Assembly: GCF_015163075.1 (NCBI RefSeq)
Contig: NZ_JADDXU010000006.1
Span: 434,001-498,000 of the forward strand
Length of the DNA stretch: 64,000 nucleotides
DNA from: Streptomyces justiciae
GTDB taxonomy: Bacteria; Actinomycetota; Actinomycetes; Streptomycetales; Streptomycetaceae
Direction of reading: 5' to 3'
Shown: positions 48,338 to 57,591 of the stretch, piece after piece
How positions within the stretch are numbered: position 1 is the stretch's first letter
Layout: every line of letters begins with the position of its first letter
The notes under the pieces: model-generated
Databases searched by the model: none
The model's input: the letters and a program-made list of their open reading frames with translations, nothing else
What the model was told of the DNA's origin: nothing
Position numbers and translations under genes: made by a program

Positions 48338-48369
48338 ACAAGTAAGCGCGTACCGCCGGTAATACTTGT
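48338..48369. promoter_or_regulatory. Inverted repeat upstream of the hydroxylase gene
   Basis: ACAAGTA (48338-48344) and TACTTGT (48363-48369), perfect seven-base arms 18 bases apart, ending 48 bases before the ATG at 48418. Candidate operator or weak hairpin; no adjacent regulator is obvious. Confidence 0.35.
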
Positions 48370-48417
48370 GAGTAACAACGTCTAGCCGCGGCTCACCAGC
48401 GGTTCTACGGTGCCACC

Positions 48418-49284
48418 ATGCCGAACCTGCCCGATGTCGTGCTGTGGTCGATACCCGCCTTCGTGCTGCTCACCGTGGTCGAGATGATCAGCGTCCGCAT
48501 CCACCCCGACGAGGACGCCGCCGGATACGAGACGAAGGACGCCGCGACCAGCGTCGGCATGGGCCTGGGGAGCCTCGTCTTCGACTTCCTGTGGAAGATC
48601 CCGATCGTCGCGATCTACACGGCGATCTACGAACTCACGCCCCTGCGCGTCCCCGTGCTGTGGTGGACCGTCCCGCTGATGCTGCTCGCGCAGGACTTCT
48701 TCTACTACTGGTCCCACCGCGGCCACCACGTCATCCGCATCCTGTGGGCCTGCCACGTCGTCCACCACTCCAGCGAGAAGTTCAACCTCACCACCGCCCT
48801 GCGGCAGCCCTGGACCTCGCTGACCGTTTGGCCGTTCTACGTGCCGCTGATCGCCGCCGGTGTGCATCCGGCCGCGCTCGCGTTCTGCTCCTCGGCGAAC
48901 CTCGTCTACCAGTTCTGGATCCACACCGAGCGCATCGACAAGATGCCCCGGTGGTTCGAGTTCGTCTTCAACACGCCCTCCCACCACAGGGTCCACCACG
49001 CCTCCCAGGGCGGCTACCTGGACCGCAACTTCGGCGGCATCCTCATCGTCTGGGACCGGCTCTTCGGCTCGTTCGTCGCCGAGACCGACCGGCCCGTCTA
49101 CGGGTTGACCAAGAACATCAACACGTTCAACCCGATCAAGGTCGCCACCCACGAATACATGTCGATCGCCAAGGACATCAAGGCGGCTCCAAGGTGGCGT
49201 GATCGCGTGGGGGTCCTCTTCCGGGGCCCGGGATGGAAACCCGCTACCGCCCAGGAGCCGGCCAAGGAGATCATCGCCGCGTGA
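48418..49284 (+). CDS. Sterol desaturase/fatty acid hydroxylase family protein
   Basis: A 288-residue integral membrane di-iron enzyme. The histidine clusters that bind iron are present in order: HRGHH (about residue 101), HVVHHSSEKFN, and HHRVHHAS. Four to five hydrophobic segments hold them at the cytosolic face. It should hydroxylate or desaturate a lipid; the fatty-acid hydroxylase branch is the better match by size. It overlaps the following gene by four bases. Confidence 0.92.
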   Translation: MPNLPDVVLWSIPAFVLLTVVEMISVRIHPDEDAAGYETKDAATSVGMGLGSLVFDFLWKIPIVAIYTAIYELTPLRVPVLWWTVPLMLLAQDFFYYWSHRGHHVIRILWACHVVHHSSEKFNLTTALRQPWTSLTVWPFYVPLIAAGVHPAALAFCSSANLVYQFWIHTERIDKMPRWFEFVFNTPSHHRVHHASQGGYLDRNFGGILIVWDRLFGSFVAETDRPVYGLTKNINTFNPIKVATHEYMSIAKDIKAAPRWRDRVGVLFRGPGWKPATAQEPAKEIIAA

Positions 49285-49952
49285 CACGCCTCCTCCTCAG
49301 GGCCTTCGCCCTCGCGGCCGCCGTGGACCTCGCCTCCCTCGCCGCCGACTGGGACATCGGGCACCTGGTCACCAAGCCGCTCCTGATGCCGCTCCTGGCC
49401 GCGTACGCGGCGTCCAGGGGCGCGCCCCGCCTCCTCATCGCCGCCCTGCTCTGCGGCTGGGGCGGCGACGTCCTGCTGCTCTTCGACGCCGATCCGGCGT
49501 TCCTGGCGGGGATGGCCTCCTTCGCGGCCGGGCACGTCTGCTACATCGTCCTGTTCCAGAAGCACGGCACGGACATCGCGACCGTACGCGCGCGCGGCGG
49601 CTTCCTCGCCGTCATCTACACCGTCATGCTGTCCACCACCATCCAGTCCCTCTGGCCGGACCTACCCGCCGACCTGCGCGTCCCCGTCGCCGGCTACAGC
49701 GTCCTGCTCACCGTCATGGCGTACCTCGCCGCCGCCCGCATGGGCCGCGTGGCCGGGATCGGCGGTGTGCTGTTCGTGCTCTCCGACACGCTCATCGCGA
49801 GCGGTGTCGCCGACTGGGACCAGCTGCCGCGCCCCGACCTGTGGATCATGCTCACCTATGTCGCCGCGCAGTCCCTGCTGGTCACCGGGGCACTCGGCGA
49901 GCGACGGCTGCCCGGGGCGGCGTACGGTGAAGTGCGCTCGACCACCCCCTGA
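49281..49952 (+). CDS. Lysoplasmalogenase-like YhhN family protein
   Basis: A 223-residue membrane protein of about eight short hydrophobic helices. It shows YhhN-family segments: 'GHLVTKPLLMPLLAAY', 'GGDVLLLFDADPAFLAGMASFAAGHVCYIVLF' and a late 'GVLFVLSDTLIA'. Animal and bacterial members hydrolyse the vinyl-ether bond of lysoplasmalogen. The GTG start overlaps the hydroxylase stop (GTGA), so a joint role in lipid modification is plausible. Confidence 0.86.
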   Translation: MTRLLLRAFALAAAVDLASLAADWDIGHLVTKPLLMPLLAAYAASRGAPRLLIAALLCGWGGDVLLLFDADPAFLAGMASFAAGHVCYIVLFQKHGTDIATVRARGGFLAVIYTVMLSTTIQSLWPDLPADLRVPVAGYSVLLTVMAYLAAARMGRVAGIGGVLFVLSDTLIASGVADWDQLPRPDLWIMLTYVAAQSLLVTGALGERRLPGAAYGEVRSTTP

Positions 49953-49988
49953 GCGCACGTACCACCACAGACGAGAAGGACCCTCGCC

Positions 49989-51032
49989 ATGCGCGCCACC
50001 ACCATCCACGCCCCCTTCGACATGCGCGTGGAGGACGTGCCCGACCCGGTCGTGCAGCTGCCCACCGACGCCGTCGTCCGCGTCCTGCGCGCCTGCATCT
50101 GCGGCAGCGACCTGTGGGCGTACCGCGGGCAGGCCGCCCGGCAGCCGGGACAGCGCATCGGGCACGAGTTCCTCGGCATCGTCGAGGAGACGGGCTCCGA
50201 GGTGGACACCGTACGGCGCGGAGACCTGGTCGTCGCGCCCTTCATGTGGTCCGACGGCGTCTGCGACTACTGCCGCGAGGGCCTGAACACCTCCTGCGAG
50301 CACGGCGGCTTCTGGGGCTCCGTAGGCTACGACGGCGGCCAGGGCGAGGCCGTGCGCGTGCCCTTCGCCGACGGCACCCTCGTCCAGCTGCCCAAGGAGG
50401 CGGCCTCCGACGACCACCTGCTGTCGGCCCTGCTGACCCTCTCCGACGTCCTGGGCACCGGCCACCACGCCGCCCTGGGCGCCGGCGCCCGCGCGGGCGC
50501 CACCGTCGCCGTCGTCGGTGACGGCGCCGTCGGCCTGTGCGCGGTCCTCGCCGCCAAGCGGCTGGGCGCCGAGCGGATCATCGCGCTGGGCCGCCACGAG
50601 GCCCGTACCGACATCGCACGCCGCTTCGGCGCCACCGACGTCGTCGCCGAGCGCGGTGACGCGGCCGTCGAGGCCGTCCGTGAACTGACCGGCGGCCAGG
50701 GCGCGCACGCCGTCGTCGAGGCCGTCGGCACCGAGCAGTCCATGCGCACGGCGGTCGGCATCGCCCGCGACGGCGGCACCGTCGGCTGGGTCGGCGTCCC
50801 GCACGGCAGCGGTACCGGACTCGACCTCGGCGTCATGTTCGACCGGAACATCGCCCTGCGCGGCGGCGTCGCACCGGTCCGCGCCTACATCCCCGAGCTG
50901 CTCCCCGACATCCTGGACGGCAGCATCGACCCGTCGCCCGTCTTCGACCTGACCGTCGACATGGAGGGCGTCCCGGCCGGCTACAAGGCGATGGACGAGC
51001 GCACCGCCCTCAAGGTGCTCGTCACCGGCTGA
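49989..51032 (+). CDS. Zinc-dependent alcohol dehydrogenase family protein
   Basis: A 347-residue medium-chain dehydrogenase. Catalytic zinc ligands are in 'ACICGSDLW' and 'GHEFLGIV'; the structural-zinc lobe 'CDYCREGLNTSCEHGG' keeps its cysteines; the Rossmann cofactor loop is 'VAVVGDGAVGLCAVLAAKRLGAERIIALG'. It oxidises an alcohol or reduces an aldehyde; the substrate is unknown. The ATG has AGAAGGA upstream. It converges on the CopD-like gene with a three-base gap. Confidence 0.92.
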   Translation: MRATTIHAPFDMRVEDVPDPVVQLPTDAVVRVLRACICGSDLWAYRGQAARQPGQRIGHEFLGIVEETGSEVDTVRRGDLVVAPFMWSDGVCDYCREGLNTSCEHGGFWGSVGYDGGQGEAVRVPFADGTLVQLPKEAASDDHLLSALLTLSDVLGTGHHAALGAGARAGATVAVVGDGAVGLCAVLAAKRLGAERIIALGRHEARTDIARRFGATDVVAERGDAAVEAVRELTGGQGAHAVVEAVGTEQSMRTAVGIARDGGTVGWVGVPHGSGTGLDLGVMFDRNIALRGGVAPVRAYIPELLPDILDGSIDPSPVFDLTVDMEGVPAGYKAMDERTALKVLVTG

Positions 51033-51035
51033 CGC

Positions 51036-52046
51036 TCACCAGCGGATCGGCAACGGCAGCGCTGTCAGAAGCCCCGACACCACGACCACCACGCCCAGCA
51101 AGGCGACCTCCGCCCGCGCGGGGGAGCAGGCGGTCAGCGGGTCGGGCGCCCGGCGCAGCCGGAGCCGCGCCCACAGGGCGAGCCCGGCGACCGTGACCAC
51201 CAGGATCACCTTGGCGAGCAGCACGCGCCCGTACGCCGTCGACGTCAGCTGGTCCAGGACGGTCTCCGGCGGCATCCGGCGCAGGGTGCTCCACACCCCG
51301 GTCGCCGTGATCGCGGCCAGCAGTACGGCGGCCACGCGCGCGTAGAGCCCCAGCAGGGCCGAGCCCGCCTCCGACGCACCCCACCCCCGGAGCGTCCGCA
51401 GCGCGTACAGCAGCCCGCCCACCCACAGCGCCGCACAGGTCAGATGAACGAGCGTCAGCCCCGACCCGACCAGCGGATCGTGCTCGGTCGCCGGGTGGGC
51501 CCGCAGCGCCTCCGCCACCACGATCGCGGCCAGCGGCCAGGCCTGGGAGGAGGGGCGGGCCGAACGGGCGCACAGCCCCGCCAGGAGGAACGCATTCACC
51601 TCGACGAGCGCGAGCTTGCCGTCCCGGGAGTCGTACAGGCCGCCCACATCGATCTCGGCGAGGCTGTGCGGCACGAGGTTCCCGGTCGCCACGACCGAGG
51701 CCAGCCCCAGCGCGGCCGCGAAACCGGCGCCCGCGGCGTACACGGCCCAACTGCGCGGCATGGCCTGGGGAGCGCCGGGCACCGCACGGGCCAGCCGGTT
51801 CACGAACAGCTCGCCCACCGGGACACACAGCGCGGCGAACAGCACCGCCCGCAGCAGCGCGATGCCGCCGTCGCCGGGTGCCGCGGCCTCGCCGGTGCCG
51901 TGCAGCGCGGCGGACGGGCCGAGCAGGGGTATCAGGGCCCCGAGGGCCACCAGGACGAGAACGGCGACGGCGCGGCCGGTGCCGGACCGGCGCGGCAGCG
52001 GTCCGCCGGCGTCCGGCGTCCCGGTGCTGGGTCTTATCAAGGTCAC
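51036..52046 (-). CDS. CopD family copper resistance membrane protein
   Basis: A 336-residue membrane protein with about eight hydrophobic helices. The C-terminal half fits the CopD domain: 'LVGSGLTLVHLTCAALWVGGLLYAL' with the conserved His, then 'SALLGLYARVAAVLLAAITATGVWSTL' and 'YGRVLLAKVILVVTVAGLAL'. CopD proteins take up copper, often with CopC, which is absent nearby. The start is uncertain: GTG 52046 or the TTG two codons on; the longer frame upstream is not family-like. Confidence 0.83.
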   Translation of the reverse strand: MTLIRPSTGTPDAGGPLPRRSGTGRAVAVLVLVALGALIPLLGPSAALHGTGEAAAPGDGGIALLRAVLFAALCVPVGELFVNRLARAVPGAPQAMPRSWAVYAAGAGFAAALGLASVVATGNLVPHSLAEIDVGGLYDSRDGKLALVEVNAFLLAGLCARSARPSSQAWPLAAIVVAEALRAHPATEHDPLVGSGLTLVHLTCAALWVGGLLYALRTLRGWGASEAGSALLGLYARVAAVLLAAITATGVWSTLRRMPPETVLDQLTSTAYGRVLLAKVILVVTVAGLALWARLRLRRAPDPLTACSPARAEVALLGVVVVVSGLLTALPLPIRW

Positions 52047-52146
52047 CTCAAGATCTTCACCAGCCGTCGCAGAACAGGGCAAGTCCAGAAAAACAACTGG
52101 CGCTACGCCATTCCGCCCAGGGGTACGTTTTCCGGCCGACCGCCGC

Positions 52147-53495
52147 TCACGCCCACCGCGCGGGATCGGCGCCCCAGGGCCCCGGCGGCCGCGCCCAGTC
52201 GACCGGTCCGCCGGCGAACGACACCGGCGACCGGGCGTACCGCAACCGCCCGATGCGGCTGTCGGTCTCGGCAAGCCAGGCGTCCGGACCGTCGTACGAG
52301 GCCTGTGCGGCCTGCCCGGCCGCCCCTTCCTGTCCGGCCGCGCCAAGCCCTCCGAACCGTCCGGCTGACCCGCCCGGCACCTCCTCCATCAGCCACTGCG
52401 CCGTCCGGGCCAGCGCCAGCCGCACGCACCGGCTGCCGCCGTCGTACGACTGCTCGCGCACCGCCCGCAGCACCTCCGCCGCCAGCAGATACCCCGTCCC
52501 GTGGTCCAGCGCCTGCGCAGGAAGCGCGCCGGGTTGCTCCGGCGACCCCTCGACCGCCGCGATCCCGGTCGCACCTGCACCAGGCTGTCGAAGCCCCGCC
52601 GCTCGCTCCAGGGCCCGTACGCGCCCCACGCCGACAACTGCGCCACGACGATCCCCGGCCGCCGCTCGGCCAGCGCCTCCGCCGACAGCCCGAACCGGTC
52701 GAGGGCGCCGGGCCGGTACCCGGTGACGACCACGTCGGCCACCGCCAGCAACTCCTCGAAGGCACCCCGATCGGCCGCCAGGTCCAGCGTCGCGGACCGC
52801 TTCCCGAAGCCGGTGTCGGCATGCTGGTCCGGGAGTTCGGGGAGGTGGGGCGGATCGATCCGCAGTACGTCGGCACCCAGTAGGGCGAGCGTGCGCGTGG
52901 CGACCGGGCCCGCGATGACCCGGGTCAGGTCCAGGACCCGAAGTCCGGCGGCGGGCAGCAGGGGAGTGGCGTCGATCGGCGCGAGCACGCGCGCGGGGGC
53001 GGAGTCGAGCCGCTCGCGCTCCAGGAGCGGGCGCTTGGCCAGCTCCACCGCCTGCTCGTGCGCCGCCCACTCCTCAGGCGTCCGCAACGCGACGGCGAGA
53101 CCCCCGGCCCCGTAAACGGCCTCCTCAACCTCTAGAGCGGACCGCTCGGCGAAAGCGGCCTCCAGGGAGTCAGCCGGCCCCATCACCTTGAGCAGCAGCT
53201 CGCGGTGGTGCGGATAGTTGGCGTGCGTGCGCACCCACCCGTCGGCGGTCCGCCAGAACCGGGAAAGGGGCGCGAAGTTGACCGGAGCCCGACCATTGAT
53301 CAACAGATGCCGCTCACTCGTGAACGCGGTGGCGACGGCCCCGTCGTCCACCCACACATCCGGCACGGCATCGAAACCGGCCCGCCGCGCCCCCAGCTCA
53401 GCGGCGGCCCGCGCACACGCGTCGACGCAGGCCCGCGCCAACTCCCGTACGGGAAGCCGCGCCTGAAGAGCACCCTCGCGCACCACGTCAGTCAT
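52147..53495 (-). pseudogene. CaiB/BaiF CoA-transferase family gene, frameshifted
   Basis: Homologous sequence to a class III CoA-transferase-like protein is split over two frames. From ATG 53495 the frame reads normally ('GLRVLDLTRVIAGPVATRTLALLGADVLRIDPP') to 'RRGFDSLVQV' and then turns into Arg-rich nonsense that stops at 52389. The family sequence resumes in another frame as 'TGIAAVEGSPEQPGALPAQALDHGTGYLLAAEVLRAV' and ends at 52147. One missing base at about 52570-52576 (GTGCGACC where GTGGCGACC is expected) explains it. Repaired length would be about 449 residues. It may be a real mutation or a sequencing error. Confidence 0.88.
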
Positions 53496-53552
53496 GACTT
53501 CACTATGCAGTATTGATTCAATCAACCTGAGATCAACCAACCTGAGATCAAC

Positions 53553-54071
53553 TCATGACGCAGCGGACCACCAGAGCCGCACCTCCTTCCGCACATCGGT
53601 GGGCCGCAGCTCCCACCCCTGAGCGAGGGCGACCTGAGCGACGTACCAGCCGCCGATGCCGCGGTAGTGGCGCATCGGTATCTCGCACTCCATCACCCGC
53701 CGGAACTTCTTGGGGTCGCGCGGAAACTGGGCCTGGGTCGTCCAATTGCGGACCTCCCGCTCGACACGGGCCTTGTAGTACGCGGTGTCGCCCTCGTGGA
53801 TCAGCTCGGGCCAGGTCACGCCCCAGGAGGGCAGGCGCATACGAGCGGTGGCACGGTCCAGCAGGTTGAACAGGCCGTTCTCGTACGAGGTGCTGAACAC
53901 GACGATCACCTCCGTCACCATGCCCACGGCGAAGGTGACCAGAATGACCGCCAGCCAGAACACCCAGAGCACCGGCATGACCAGTACGGTCGCGATGAAG
54001 CGCGCGGTCAACAGCCCTCTGGGGCGCACCGGTTCGGCCGTCCATGTCGCCGGATCTTCGTACACATCCAT
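53553..54071 (-). CDS. Conserved membrane protein of unknown function
   Basis: A 172-residue protein. Residues about 23-55 form one long or two close hydrophobic helices (ARFIATVLVMPVLWVFWLAVILVTFAVGMVTEVIVV); the rest is soluble and Arg/Trp-rich ('LPSWGVTWPELIHEGDTAYYKARVEREVRNW'). I do not recognise the family. It is separated from the subtilases by a terminator-like hairpin and from the CoA-transferase pseudogene by 57 bases. Confidence 0.75.
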   Translation of the reverse strand: MDVYEDPATWTAEPVRPRGLLTARFIATVLVMPVLWVFWLAVILVTFAVGMVTEVIVVFSTSYENGLFNLLDRATARMRLPSWGVTWPELIHEGDTAYYKARVEREVRNWTTQAQFPRDPKKFRRVMECEIPMRHYRGIGGWYVAQVALAQGWELRPTDVRKEVRLWWSAAS

Positions 54072-54096
54072 GGCCGTAGATCATCCCCCACGCACA

Positions 54097-54127
54097 AAGG
54101 GGCCGGGGACACGGTCCCCGACCCCTT
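54097..54127. terminator. Terminator after the second subtilase gene
   Basis: AAGGGG-C-CGGGGAC (54097-54109) pairs with GTCCCCG-A-CCCCTT (54114-54127), with one mismatch and a short loop. It lies 16 bases after the minus-strand stop at 54143. Confidence 0.78.
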
Positions 54128-54142
54128 CACGCGCGCGTGCCG

Positions 54143-55654
54143 CTACTTGGTGACCGCGTCCAGTGCGTCAGCCGTACCCCAGCCATAGAAGCCGTTGTAG
54201 TTCTTCGGCCCCTCGCACACCGCGTCGACCTTGCCGTCGCCGTCGATGTCGTACGGGTCGGTGCACGGCGTGGCGTCGGCCTCCGCGTACAGCAGGGCCT
54301 TCACCAGGGCCGGAGAGGCCTTCGGGTGCGTCGACTTGATGAGCGCGGCCACGCCCGCGACATGCGGCGAGGCCATCGACGTACCGGCCATGTAGCCCCA
54401 GCCGCCGCCCGGCAGCGTGCCCAGGATCAGGCCGCTGGTGGCCGGCGGGGCCGGGGTCTGGAAGCGGGTCGAGTCGCCGCCGGGAGCGGCGATGTCGATG
54501 ACGCCCAGACCGTGGTTGGAGAAGGACGACTTGATGCCCTTCGCGCCGGTCGCCGCGACCGTCACGACACCCGGCAGCTGGGTCGGGATGTCGTAGCACT
54601 CGGAGGGGTCGATCACCCGGTCCGAGGGCGTGGCGTCGTTGGGGGAGACCGGGTCGGTGATCTCGTCGGCCGCGAGGTCGTAGTTCTCGTTGCCGGCCGC
54701 CGCGACGTTGACCGCGCCCTTCTTCTCCGCGTAGCGCGAGGCCCGGGAGACGGCGTCGACGAGCGCCTTCTGGTCCGGGTCGTTCTTGCAGTTGAAGTAC
54801 CACGGGTCGGTGTAATAGCTGTTGTTCGTGACGTCGACGCCGTGCTCGGCCGCCCACACGAAGCCGCAGACCACGGCCTCCGTGTAGAAGTAGCCGGCCG
54901 TCGTGGACACCTTGATGCCGGACACCTTCACGCCCGGCGCGACACCCGTCATGCCCACGCCGTTCTTGGCGGCCGCTATCTCACCGGCGACGTGCGTGCC
55001 GTGCGGGCTCTCGCCCGTGGTCGGCCGCCATGCCCCGTCGGTCGTGTCGGGCTTGCCCGTCACGCAGTTGACCGACGCGGCCCGGTCGAAGTTCGGCGCT
55101 ATGTCCGGGTGGGTGTCGTCGACGCCGGTGTCGATCACGGCGACGGTCACCTTGCTGCTGCCGAGCGACTTCTCGTGCGCCTTGTCCGCCTTGATGGCGG
55201 GCAGGTCCCACTGCAACGGCTCCAGCGGGTCCTGCGCCTCGGCGGCCTGGACGTCCGCGAGGTCCTCGGCGTCGAGCACCTTCGGGGTGCCCACGTCGGT
55301 CGTCGACTGGGCGGGCAGCGGCGCGTTGCGCGTGTTGCCGGCCGACTCCACCCCGCGCACGGTGCGCAGGATCTTCGCGAAGTCGGGGTTCGCCGAGTGG
55401 ACGACGATGACGCCTATCTGGTCGTACGACGTCACGATGGTGCCGCCGGCGTCGGCTATGGCCTTCTTCACGTGCTTCGAAGGCCCGTGCCCGGGGCTGA
55501 CGTTGACGACATAGCTGAGCGCGGTCGCCTCGGCGGCCGGGTACTCCTCCGCCGCCGACGCCGAGACGTTCGGCAGGAACGCGAGGGCCGTCGCCATGGC
55601 CATCCCGACCGGGACGGCCATCGCACGGCGGAAGCGCGGGTGAGGCGCTGTCAT
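54143..55654 (-). CDS. Secreted S8 family serine peptidase (subtilase), copy 2
   Basis: A 503-residue secreted protease. A signal peptide (residues 1 to about 35), an inhibitor I9-like propeptide ('LSYVVNVSPGHGPSKHVKKAIADAGG'), and the catalytic domain with Asp in VAVIDTGVDDTHPDI, His in GTHVAGEIAAA, Asn in 'AAAGNENYD', and Ser in GTSMASPHVAG. Near the end a DIDGDGKVD loop flanked by cysteines looks like a calcium site. Close paralogue of the next gene (79-base gap, same strand), so a tandem duplication. All catalytic residues are intact. Confidence 0.95.
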   Translation of the reverse strand: MTAPHPRFRRAMAVPVGMAMATALAFLPNVSASAAEEYPAAEATALSYVVNVSPGHGPSKHVKKAIADAGGTIVTSYDQIGVIVVHSANPDFAKILRTVRGVESAGNTRNAPLPAQSTTDVGTPKVLDAEDLADVQAAEAQDPLEPLQWDLPAIKADKAHEKSLGSSKVTVAVIDTGVDDTHPDIAPNFDRAASVNCVTGKPDTTDGAWRPTTGESPHGTHVAGEIAAAKNGVGMTGVAPGVKVSGIKVSTTAGYFYTEAVVCGFVWAAEHGVDVTNNSYYTDPWYFNCKNDPDQKALVDAVSRASRYAEKKGAVNVAAAGNENYDLAADEITDPVSPNDATPSDRVIDPSECYDIPTQLPGVVTVAATGAKGIKSSFSNHGLGVIDIAAPGGDSTRFQTPAPPATSGLILGTLPGGGWGYMAGTSMASPHVAGVAALIKSTHPKASPALVKALLYAEADATPCTDPYDIDGDGKVDAVCEGPKNYNGFYGWGTADALDAVTK

Positions 55655-55733
55655 TCTGGATCTCCAGTTCGTTCGCGGTACCAGCGGTACGAGCGGACCG
55701 TGCGGGTGCTGTACGGGGGCTGCCTGACCGCGG

Positions 55734-57263
55734 TTACTTGACCGCGCGCAGCGCGTTCACGATGCCGAAGCCGTAGAACCCGTTGACCCGCTTGCCGCCC
55801 ACGCAGGTCGCGTCCTGCGTGCCGTCGCCGTCCTGGTCGTAGGAGGCGGGGCAGCCCGGGTTGTCGGCCTGCGCCTTCATCAGCGCCTGGAGCTGCGCCG
55901 GAGTCGCCCACGGATGCGTCGACTTCAGCAGCGCGGCGACACCCGCGGCGTGCGGGGACGCCATCGAGGTGCCCTGGAGGAAGCCGTACGAGTTGTTCGG
56001 CATCGTCGACAGGATGCGGCCGTTCTTCGACGGGGTGTCCGGGATCTGGTAGAGCCGGTCGCCGCCCGGCGCCGCGATGTCGACGACGCCGTAACCGTAC
56101 GACGAGTAGTACGACTTGAGGTTGTTGACGCCGGTCGCGCTGACCGTGACGACACCCGGCAGCATGGTCGGCACGTCGAAGCACTCGTGCGGGTCGACGG
56201 TGCGGGTGACCGGCGTGGAGTCGTCGGGGCTGGAGTCGTCGACGAGGGCGTCCGAGTCGAGGTCGTCGTTGGAGTTGCCCGCCGACGCCAGGTTGAGCGT
56301 GCCCTTGTGTTGAGCGTAGAGAGACGCCCTGTTGACCGAATCAACAATGGCCCGCTGGTCGGGGTCGTCCAGGCAGTTGTACAGCCATGGATCAACGTAG
56401 TAGCTGTTGTTCGTGATCTCCACGCCGTGGTCGGCGGCGAACACGAACGCGCAGACGACGCTCTCCGGGTAGAAGAGGCCGTTGCTCGGGTCGGTCACGT
56501 TGATGGCCGCGACCTTCACACCGGGCGCGACACCGGCGACACCGATGCCGTTGCGGGCGGCGGCGATCTCACCGGCCACGTGGGTGCCGTGGTAGTCCTC
56601 CGCGGTGTACGGCCGCCAGGCGCCCTCGGTGGTGTCGGGGACACCGCCGTCGCAGTTGGCGGACTGGGACGCGGAGAAGTTCGGGGCGATGTCCGGGTGG
56701 GTGTCGTCGACGCCGGTGTCGATCACGGCGACGGTGACCTTCTTGCTGCCCGGGTTGATCTGCGCGGCCTTGTCGGCGCCGATCGCCCGCAGGTCCCACT
56801 GGTCGGCCTCGAGGGGCTCGCTCGCCGCGTCGGCGGCCGACGCCTTCTCGACCTTCTCGGCCTGCTCCTTCGTCAGCAGCTGCGCCGCGCCCTCGTCCGT
56901 GGTGCCGGCCGGGGTCAGCGCCGAGGTACGGGTCGCGCCCGCCGACTGCACGCCGCGGACCTTCCGTATCTGGGAGCCGAAGTCGGGGTTGGCCGAGTGG
57001 ACGACGATCACGCCGATCTTGTCGTACGTGATGACGACCGTGCCGCCGGCCGCCGCGATCGCCTTCTTGACCGACGCGATCGTGTAACGGTCCACCTTGG
57101 TGTTGACGACGTACGACAGGTTCGGTGCGTCCGCTGTCTGCGCGGTGGACTCCGCGTAGGGGGCGGCCGACGCGGCCGCCGGCAGGAAGCCGAGCGAGGC
57201 GGTCAGCGAGAGCACGACGGGTACGGCGAGGGCGAGCCGACGTCTGGAACGCAGACGGGACAT
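55734..57263 (-). CDS. Secreted S8 family serine peptidase (subtilase), copy 1
   Basis: A 509-residue paralogue of the protein at 54143 with the same order: signal peptide, I9-like propeptide ('LSYVVNTKVDRYTIASVKKAIAAAGG'), and catalytic triad in VAVIDTGVDDTHPDI, GTHVAGEIAAARNG and GTSMASPHAAGV. The cysteine-flanked loop here is DQDGDGTQD. It differs in the linker between propeptide and catalytic domain. Transcribed first; the two may share one mRNA. Confidence 0.95.
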   Translation of the reverse strand: MSRLRSRRRLALAVPVVLSLTASLGFLPAAASAAPYAESTAQTADAPNLSYVVNTKVDRYTIASVKKAIAAAGGTVVITYDKIGVIVVHSANPDFGSQIRKVRGVQSAGATRTSALTPAGTTDEGAAQLLTKEQAEKVEKASAADAASEPLEADQWDLRAIGADKAAQINPGSKKVTVAVIDTGVDDTHPDIAPNFSASQSANCDGGVPDTTEGAWRPYTAEDYHGTHVAGEIAAARNGIGVAGVAPGVKVAAINVTDPSNGLFYPESVVCAFVFAADHGVEITNNSYYVDPWLYNCLDDPDQRAIVDSVNRASLYAQHKGTLNLASAGNSNDDLDSDALVDDSSPDDSTPVTRTVDPHECFDVPTMLPGVVTVSATGVNNLKSYYSSYGYGVVDIAAPGGDRLYQIPDTPSKNGRILSTMPNNSYGFLQGTSMASPHAAGVAALLKSTHPWATPAQLQALMKAQADNPGCPASYDQDGDGTQDATCVGGKRVNGFYGFGIVNALRAVK

Positions 57264-57591
57264 GGGGTCTCCACATCATCCGGAAACGAAACCGCCCGAG
57301 ACACAGGTGGTGCTCGGGCAGGTACATGACGGGGTGGTGCAGGCCCGAAGTTATCTCTCACAGTCATTGGCCAGCAATGACCTTCCCGGGATGACTTCAA
57401 GAAGAAGCAAACCCAGTTGAACCGGTCCTCGCGTGCCGCCGTGACCTTGGGCAGGGAGCACGAGCACGATCGAGCCCCCTGACGAACCACGAGGAACAGA
57501 GCCGTCCATGTCCGTCGTACCGAACCCGTCCCCCACCCCCGAACAGCCCCCGTCCGCCGTGGCAACAGCGCCCGCAACGCGAGGAGACTCC
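57264..57591. other. Divergent promoter region between subtilase and DUF485 genes
   Basis: No gene. It contains a hairpin GCCCGAG (57294-57300)/CTCGGGC (57313-57319) in the subtilase leader and a perfect inverted repeat GTCATTG-GCCAG-CAATGAC (57363-57381), a candidate operator between the two promoters. An in-frame ATG at 57508 could extend the DUF485 gene. Confidence 0.6.
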
